A DNA stretch of 6,412 nucleotides from an uncultured Eubacteriales bacterium (GTDB taxonomy: Bacteria; Bacillota; Clostridia; Oscillospirales; CAG-272), in NCBI GenBank assembly GCA_900546695.1, contig URDX01000052.1, forward strand, positions 1 to 6,412, given 5' to 3'. Both the position numbers and the translations under genes were made by a program. Positions 1 to 3,982 of the stretch are shown here, piece after piece. The stretch's first letter is position 1, and every line of letters begins with the position of its first letter. The notes below the pieces were generated by a model. It was not told where the DNA came from. It did no database searches and saw nothing but the letters and a program-made list of their open reading frames with translations.

Positions 1-5
1 GGCGG

Positions 6-30
6 CGCATAAAGGCGGTGCCTTTATGCG
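6..30. repeat. Perfect 11-bp inverted repeat (hairpin)
   Basis: Positions 6-16 (CGCATAAAGGC) are the exact reverse complement of 20-30, with a 3-nt loop GGT at 17-19. No T-run follows closely, so it is not a standard intrinsic terminator on this strand. It could be the tail of the gene to the left of the window, or one unit of a dispersed palindromic repeat. No coding sequence can be supported around it: the three forward frames close at about 10, 48 and 91. Confidence 0.7.
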
Positions 31-42
31 GTGCGGCGTTTC

Positions 43-124
43 TTCCTTAGCTTTTCTTTGCGCCTCGCTCGCACAAAGAAAAAGCGGCTAAGGCTCCGGT
101 TTGATTGAATTCGTAGTGATAACA
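43..124. repeat. Stem-loop repeat element, copy A
   Basis: The left arm at 45-60 (CCTTAGCTTTTCTTTG) pairs with 74-93, giving 16 base pairs with a 4-nt AGCG bulge at 83-86 and a 13-nt loop. The stem is followed by a tail containing GAATTCGTAGTGATAAC (107-123). Most of the element recurs in diverged form at 133-233, which marks it as a repeat unit and not unique sequence. There is no T-run after the stem. It looks like a small palindromic intergenic element of the REP or MITE kind. Its function is unknown. Confidence 0.6.
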
Positions 125-132
125 GAGTTTAT

Positions 133-233
133 GTTCTTAACTTTTGAGCAACATCTTGCGTTGTTCGCTGCGTCTTGCGCAATCAAAGAAAAGCGGCTAA
201 GGCTCTGATTCACCTGAATTCGCAGTGACAGCG
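133..233. repeat. Stem-loop repeat element, copy B (diverged)
   Basis: This is a second copy of the element at 43-124. The right arm CAAAGAAAAGCGGCTAAGG (184-202) and the tail GAATTCGCAGTGACA (216-230) match copy A without gaps at an offset of 109. The left-arm remnant TCTTAACTTTT (135-145) matches 45-55. The inner part is about 18 nt longer and unlike copy A, and the left arm has decayed, so the stem is weaker here. No gene is supported in this stretch. Confidence 0.55.
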
Positions 234-276
234 ACGCTTCTTTTGCCGGTTGCATACCACCTCCCCGCTGCGCGGC

Positions 277-372
277 GTGAAAAACCAAAAAATCGTTGAA
301 AACATGAGGTCTCCTGCGGGCACTTCATTATTCATAAATAAAAAACTCCCCAAACGAAAGGAAAACAAATGA
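277..372 (+). CDS. Possible short leader ORF overlapping the next start
   Basis: An open frame can start at GTG 277 (31 codons) or ATG 304 (22 codons, beginning MRSPAGTSLFINKK). Its TGA at 370-372 overlaps the ATG at 369-371 of the dehydrogenase gene, the ATGA arrangement typical of translational coupling. The peptide is basic and lysine-rich toward its end. No convincing Shine-Dalgarno sequence precedes either start, and the frame could be open by chance in an AT-rich leader. I list it because of the exact overlap. I do not recognise the peptide. Confidence 0.2.
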   Translation: MKNQKIVENMRSPAGTSLFINKKLPKRKENK

Positions 373-1529
373 GATACGAGGCAGAAATCAAAGCAGCAGC
401 AGAAAAATACGAGCAGCTCCTGCGCGAGCAGCTTGCGCGCGTTGACCGCATGGAAGCGGACAAGAGCGAGAAGGACTTTACAAAGCTCGACAAGGCAGTC
501 ATCGGCGTATGCGGCGGAGACGGCATAGGACCTATCATCTGCGGCGCGGCACGCGACATTCTCGAGTACCTGCTCGAGGCTGAGATACGCGCGGGCAAGG
601 TCGAGCTGCGCGACATTGAGGGACTGACCATCGAGAACCGCATCGCATGCGGCAAGGCTATTCCCGACGATACGCTCGAGGCACTGAAGGCGTGCGATGT
701 TATACTCAAGGGACCGACTACCACCCCGAACGCAGGCGACGGCATGCCCAACATCGAGAGCGCTAACGTTGCAATGCGCAAGGCTCTCGACCTGTATGCA
801 AACGTCCGCCCCGTCCGCGTGCCCGAGCAGGGCATCGACTGGACCTTCTTCCGAGAGAATACCGAGGGCAGCTACGCTGTCGGCTCGCAGGGTCAGCACG
901 TCACAGACGATCTCGCGATAGACTTCTGCGTTACAACCACCGAGGGTACCCGCCGCATCGCGCGCCGCGCGTTTGAGTACGCGAGAGCAAACGAGAAGGG
1001 CAGAGTTTCGGTCGTTACAAAGGCGAATGTTATCAAGACCACCGACGGAAAGTTTCTTAACATCTGCCGCGAGATAGCAAAGGATTATCCCGAGATCACA
1101 ACCGATGAGTGGTACATCGACATCGCAACGGCAAAGCTCGTCGACGAGAAGCGCCGCCGCGATTTCCGCGTGTTCATCCTGCCTAATCTCTACGGCGATA
1201 TCATCACCGACGAGGCTGCGGAATTCCAGGGCGGTGTCGGCACCGCAGGCTCCGCGAATATCGGCGGCAAGTATGCTATGTTTGAGGCTATTCACGGCTC
1301 CGCTCCCCGCATGATAGCGGAGGGACGCGGCAAGTACGCAGACCCCTGCTCCATGCTCCGCGCGACGGTTATGCTGCTCTCGCACATAGGATATCAGAAG
1401 CACGCTCAGCGCCTTGAGAATGCGCTTGATCTCTGCATGCTTCATGAGCGTAAGCTTGTCATTACGGGAAGAGCGGATGGGGCGACGTGCGAAGAGTTTG
1501 CTGCCTACGTCAAAGAAAATCTGAAATAA
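369..1529 (+). CDS. icd: Isocitrate dehydrogenase-type beta-decarboxylating dehydrogenase
   Basis: This 386-residue protein belongs to the isocitrate/isopropylmalate dehydrogenase family. It is predicted to be cytosolic, oxidising and decarboxylating isocitrate to 2-oxoglutarate with NAD(P). The GGDGIGP motif is at 49-55. The substrate signature S131-x-N133-x3-R137, then R147, R162 and Y169 (RENTEGSY), matches the isocitrate-binding set of E. coli Icd; isopropylmalate enzymes lack the Ser/Asn pair. K218, D251, D277 and D281 fit the catalytic lysine and the metal-binding aspartates. The nucleotide loop after H309 (HGSAPRM...YADP) has Arg where NADP enzymes carry Lys and NAD enzymes usually Asp, so cofactor choice is unclear. 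About 40 helical, charged residues precede the first beta strand, as I recall for some clostridial and deltaproteobacterial relatives. The ATG has AAAGG at 357-361, 7 nt upstream. No citrate synthase or aconitase gene is adjacent in the window. Certain of the family; isocitrate is the best substrate call. Confidence 0.88.
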   Translation: MRYEAEIKAAAEKYEQLLREQLARVDRMEADKSEKDFTKLDKAVIGVCGGDGIGPIICGAARDILEYLLEAEIRAGKVELRDIEGLTIENRIACGKAIPDDTLEALKACDVILKGPTTTPNAGDGMPNIESANVAMRKALDLYANVRPVRVPEQGIDWTFFRENTEGSYAVGSQGQHVTDDLAIDFCVTTTEGTRRIARRAFEYARANEKGRVSVVTKANVIKTTDGKFLNICREIAKDYPEITTDEWYIDIATAKLVDEKRRRDFRVFILPNLYGDIITDEAAEFQGGVGTAGSANIGGKYAMFEAIHGSAPRMIAEGRGKYADPCSMLRATVMLLSHIGYQKHAQRLENALDLCMLHERKLVITGRADGATCEEFAAYVKENLK

Positions 1530-1534
1530 AGAGG

Positions 1535-1600
1535 GAGGCTAAAAAAGCGCAGACCGAAAAAGCGCTCGGGGAGGCTAAAAAAGCGCAGACCGAAAAAGCG
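1535..1600. repeat. Tandem pair of identical 30-nt repeats, period 36
   Basis: Two identical 30-nt units lie at 1535-1564 and 1571-1600. Each starts GAGGCTAAAAAAGCGC and ends GACCGAAAAAGCG. They are separated by CTCGGG (1565-1570), and the first begins 5 nt after the dehydrogenase stop codon. Related copies occur at 1784-1850. Read on the minus strand they would encode a repeated FSVCAFLA peptide, but that frame has no other sign of being a gene. In the first unit AGCGC (1546-1550) can pair with GCGCT (1562-1566), followed by a T-run on the minus strand, a weak terminator-like shape. Confidence 0.85.
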
Positions 1601-1698
1601 GATAAAAGTGTGATTTGGGCTTTTGTACGGCACAAACACATAGAAAGCTGATGAAATCCTATCGGATTTCTCCGAAGGAAATGATTATCCGCTTTTTC
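1592..1698. repeat. 14-bp inverted repeat enclosing a smaller hairpin
   Basis: GAAAAAGCGGATAA (1592-1605) is the perfect reverse complement of 1685-1698, closing a 79-nt loop. Inside the loop, GAAATCC (1653-1659) pairs perfectly with GGATTTC (1664-1670) around TATC, and TTTGT (1622-1626) can pair with ACAAA (1632-1636). The left arm overlaps the end of the second 30-nt repeat. The arrangement suggests a folded RNA or a palindromic element. No known riboswitch or RNA family was recognised. Confidence 0.6.
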
Positions 1699-1704
1699 TA
1701 CCGC

Positions 1705-1774
1705 CGAAAATCGCCTCTGCCGTACGCCTGTACGGCGACGTGACGATTTTCGACGCTTCTGCATCTTTTTTATC
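1705..1774 (+). terminator. Nested hairpin followed by a T-run; possible terminator
   Basis: CGAAAATCG (1705-1713) pairs with 1744-1752, and within it GCCGTAC (1719-1725) pairs perfectly with GTACGGC (1730-1736) around GCCT. A run of six T lies at 1766-1771, 13 nt after the stem. That gap is longer than in a standard intrinsic terminator, so end-of-transcript function for the dehydrogenase gene is only a possibility. The fold itself is well supported by the nested perfect arms. It may equally be the core of a palindromic repeat element. Confidence 0.4.
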
Positions 1775-1783
1775 TCTCCCCAT

Positions 1784-1850
1784 CTCGGGTCGGCTAAAAA
1801 AGCGCAGACCGAAAAACGTTCTCGGAAAGACAAAAGCTCGGACCGAGAGC
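1784..1850. repeat. Third and degenerate fourth copies of the 36-nt repeat
   Basis: CTCGGG (1784-1789), then GGCTAAAAAAGCGCAGACC (1792-1810) and GAAAAACG (1811-1818), repeat the units at 1535-1600, including the CTCGGG spacer. A worn copy follows at 1821-1850, starting CTCGGAAAGA and retaining GGACCGAGAGC. The worn copy contains the odd palindrome CTCGG-A-CCGAG (1837-1847). The phase fits an array whose middle was opened by the 183 bp at 1601-1783. No promoter with good -35 and -10 boxes is seen between here and the next gene. Confidence 0.65.
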
Positions 1851-1881
1851 ATGCTTTGAACCGTACAGAGTCCATCACGAC

Positions 1882-1887
1882 AGGAGG
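1882..1887 (+). promoter_or_regulatory. Strong ribosome binding site fixing a TTG start
   Basis: AGGAGG lies 8 nt before TTG 1896. The frame is closed upstream by TGA at 1857-1859 and has no ATG or GTG before the DNA-binding domain. The first internal ATG would be residue 26 and would delete part of that domain. The TTG start is therefore the only one that keeps the protein whole. Confidence 0.85.
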
Positions 1888-1895
1888 GGAGACAA

Positions 1896-2735
1896 TTGAA
1901 TACAGGAAAAAAATCGCTCCCCCCGCAGGTATCTGCGCGGCTGCCGCGGTACTATCGCGTGCTGCGCGGAATGATAGGCGAGGACAGGCTGCGGACGAGC
2001 TCGGGCGAGCTCGCGCGGCGGATGCTGCTGACCCCGTCGCAGGTGCGGCAGGACTTTTCGTATCTCGGCGGCGTCGGCACGCAGGGCTACGGCTACAACG
2101 TAAAGGATCTTTACAGCGCGGTGGGCGCGCGCATCGGGATACCGATGAACTACGGCGCGGTGGTCGTCTGCCGCGACCTGCGCTTTGCCTCGCTGCTTGC
2201 GTCGGACGAGTGCTTCACGGCGCGCGGCGTGCGGCTGCGCGCGGCGTTCTCCGACGGCGGAGACCTCTCCGCGGCGGAGCTGCGCTGTGAAAGTTCCGCG
2301 CAGCTGCTGCGCCACCCCGACGGCACGGCGGCGTATCTGCGCGCGGCGCGCTTCTGTGAGCGTCAGCGTGCGGAGGGCGACCCCGTTTCGGTCGCGCTGC
2401 TCTGCTGCGAGCGCGGCGAGGCGGCGGCAGCCGCAGATGCTCTCGCGGCGGTGGGTATCAGAGGTATATGGAATTTTACGGGCGAGCAGATAGCGCCCGA
2501 GGGCGCGTCGGTTCTTGACGTTAATTTTACCGATGCGCTGCTCTCGCTCTGCTGCGAGATAACGGCGTGCGCCGATGCGGCGGATGATGCATCCGTCGAC
2601 GGCGGAAAACGTGCATCGAATAACGCCGACCGTATATCGGATACTGCAAAACGTGCCTCGGACGGCGCGGAAGCTGAGCGCGGCGGAGCCGTGCGGAACG
2701 AAAAAAAATCGAGCGGGCAGAAAGGCGGCGCTTAA
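1896..2735 (+). CDS. rex: Rex-like transcriptional repressor, degenerate NADH domain
   Basis: This 279-residue protein is predicted to be a cytosolic DNA-binding regulator. Rex proteins sense the NADH/NAD+ ratio and repress fermentation and respiration genes. Residues 5-80 match the Rex winged helix: RLPRYYRVL (15-23), SSGELARRM (35-43), QVRQDFSYLGGVGTQGYGYNV (49-69) with R51 and D53. Residues 86-225 correspond to the Rossmann half and still end in the Rex-like GIRGIWNF (187-194) and VNFTDALLSL (209-218). The first-strand glycine motif, normally GxGxxG after the strand, is missing: residues 87-97 read GAVVVCRDLRF. The acidic residue position after the second strand is also unclear. A tail at 226-279, rich in Ala, Asp, Ser, Lys and Arg, exceeds the usual Rex length of about 210-220. 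NADH sensing may be lost or altered (inference). No classic TTGTGA-type Rex operator was found in the window. The gene is followed after 5 nt by the DnaD-like gene. Confidence 0.8.
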   Translation: MNTGKKSLPPQVSARLPRYYRVLRGMIGEDRLRTSSGELARRMLLTPSQVRQDFSYLGGVGTQGYGYNVKDLYSAVGARIGIPMNYGAVVVCRDLRFASLLASDECFTARGVRLRAAFSDGGDLSAAELRCESSAQLLRHPDGTAAYLRAARFCERQRAEGDPVSVALLCCERGEAAAAADALAAVGIRGIWNFTGEQIAPEGASVLDVNFTDALLSLCCEITACADAADDASVDGGKRASNNADRISDTAKRASDGAEAERGGAVRNEKKSSGQKGGA

Positions 2736-2740
2736 CAACA

Positions 2741-3913
2741 ATGGATATAAAAATCAACTACGGAGACGCGGTCTGTGCCATCCCCGCGCGTGCGCTCGCG
2801 GAGCGTGACGCGGAACGGGCGGATCTGCTTGTGCTGATGCAGCTGTGCTCCGACCCGTATTCGGCGGAGAACATTCCCTTGCTCGCGAAGCGGATAGGCT
2901 GCACGCAGAAGAAGGTGCTTTCATCCATCGAATTCTGGCGTGAGGCGGGCATCATCACGGTGGAGAACGCCGATACGACATCGGCTGCATCGGCAAATCC
3001 CGCAGCTGCAAGTGCTGCACATGTATCCGACGCGAGCGCTGCGTCTGCAGCTTCTGCAAGCACAGCCACCGCAAGCACTGTACCCGAACCCGCGGGTGAG
3101 GGCGGCGCATCGCGCTTTGAGCTGCGTCCGCAGTATTCGGGCGAGGAGCTGGCGGCGCTGACCGACGCGCACGGCGGGGAGCTTAGAAAGCTCGTCGACA
3201 CCTGTCAGGGCATCGTCGGCAGGATATTCACGCAGGCGGAGGCGGGCAAGGTCGTCGGTCTGTACGAATATCTCGGGCTGGATATCGAGCACATTCTGTC
3301 GCTGTTCACGTATTGCGTGCACCGCGGAAAACGCGCGGTCGGCTACGTCGAAAAAACGGCGTACAACCTCTACGACGAGGGCATCGACAGCGCGGCGAAG
3401 CTCGAGGAATACATAAAGAAAAAAGAAGAGAAGGAGCGCGAGGAGGCGCATCTGCGCTCGCTGTTCGGGCTCGGCAGCCGCGCGCTGACCGCAAAGGAGC
3501 GGCAGGCATTTACACAGTGGCTGCATGAGTGGAAGCTGCCCGAGGAGGTGCTTGTCCGCGCTTATGAACAGACTGTGGAAAACACGGGTAAATACTCGCT
3601 CGCGTACATGTCGAGGGTGCTCGAATCATGGTACATGGCGGGGCTGTGCAGCATCGAAAAGCTCGACGAATACGAGAGAAAGCGCATGACGTCGGTAGGC
3701 GGCGCGTCAAAGACGGGCGCAGCTCGCAGCGCACACGGAGCGTCGGGTGCGGCGCAGGGCGGAGCGGACAGCTTTGATACCGACCGTTTTGTAGAGCTTG
3801 CGCTCGCGCGCAGCTATGATGCGCTTCGTCGCTCGGAAAAGAAGGGCGCGGGCGATGGGTCCGCGTCGGATACGGGCTCCGACACCGACAAAAAGAACGA
3901 AAACGGGCAGTAA
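2741..3913 (+). CDS. DnaD-domain replication-initiation-type protein
   Basis: This is a 390-residue DnaD-family protein. In Bacillus, DnaD helps open the origin and load the replicative helicase with DnaB and DnaI; cousins occur on phages and plasmids. Residues 1-75 form a winged-helix-like start (PLLAKRIGCTQKKVLSSIEFWREAGII). Residues 76-125 are an Ala/Ser/Thr-rich linker. Two DnaD C-terminal domains follow at about 132-225 (RAVGYVEKTAYNLYDEGI) and 238-312, the second with the characteristic YSLAYMSRVLESWYMAGL (285-302). A charged helix at 222-236 joins them. Residues 317-345 are low-complexity, then FDTDRFVELALARSYD (345-360) looks like the conserved tail of clostridial members. The ATG lies 5 nt after the Rex-like stop; the weak SD (AAAGGCGG, 2721-2728) lies inside that upstream gene, pointing to one operon. 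Clostridial members are, as I recall, often followed by a DnaC/DnaI-like ATPase; here the next gene is a sugar phosphorylase. Family certain, cellular role inferred. Confidence 0.9.
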   Translation: MDIKINYGDAVCAIPARALAERDAERADLLVLMQLCSDPYSAENIPLLAKRIGCTQKKVLSSIEFWREAGIITVENADTTSAASANPAAASAAHVSDASAASAASASTATASTVPEPAGEGGASRFELRPQYSGEELAALTDAHGGELRKLVDTCQGIVGRIFTQAEAGKVVGLYEYLGLDIEHILSLFTYCVHRGKRAVGYVEKTAYNLYDEGIDSAAKLEEYIKKKEEKEREEAHLRSLFGLGSRALTAKERQAFTQWLHEWKLPEEVLVRAYEQTVENTGKYSLAYMSRVLESWYMAGLCSIEKLDEYERKRMTSVGGASKTGAARSAHGASGAAQGGADSFDTDRFVELALARSYDALRRSEKKGAGDGSASDTGSDTDKKNENGQ

Positions 3914-3926
3914 TCGGCATCGCCGA
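3914..3926. other. Small hairpin after the DnaD-like stop
   Basis: TCGGC (3914-3918) pairs with GCCGA (3922-3926) around a 3-nt loop, directly after the stop codon. It is too short and has no T-run, so it is unlikely to terminate transcription alone. The remaining 69-nt gap is AT-rich (for example GTATAAGCTAAAAT, 3949-3962) and could hold a weak promoter for the phosphorylase, but no good -35 box pairs with it. Confidence 0.25.
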
Positions 3927-3982
3927 CATTGCCGTGCATAAGCAAAAAGTATAAGCTAAAATAAGGAAGGAATTCTCCGAAA

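Noticed and set aside
88..288. 66-codon minus-strand frame in the left intergenic region
   Set aside because: It runs across both copies of the stem-loop repeat and has no SD or recognisable family.
296..330. Promoter with TTGAAA as -35 box before the dehydrogenase gene
   Set aside because: No acceptable -10 box lies 16-18 nt downstream; the AT-rich stretch near 328-345 is too far away.
210..1445. 411-codon open frame on the minus strand opposite the dehydrogenase gene
   Set aside because: It has no recognisable domains and mirrors the codon pattern of a clearly real gene; GC-rich codon bias keeps the antisense frame open.
1622..1636. Rex operator (TTTGT-N5-ACAAA)
   Set aside because: It lacks the TGTGA/TCACA or TTAA core of known Rex sites and fits better as a chance small hairpin.
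1535..1850. CRISPR array
   Set aside because: The spacers would be 6 nt or one 190-nt segment, copies diverge, and no cas gene is present.
1510..1878. Minus-strand 122-codon frame with repeated FSVCAFLA
   Set aside because: The peptide repeat is just the 30-nt DNA repeat read in one frame; there is no SD, and the frame crosses non-coding hairpins and the end of the dehydrogenase gene.
1875..2741. 288-codon minus-strand frame opposite the Rex-like gene
   Set aside because: The translation is Arg/Ala-rich low-complexity sequence, and the + strand frame has Rex motifs and a strong SD.
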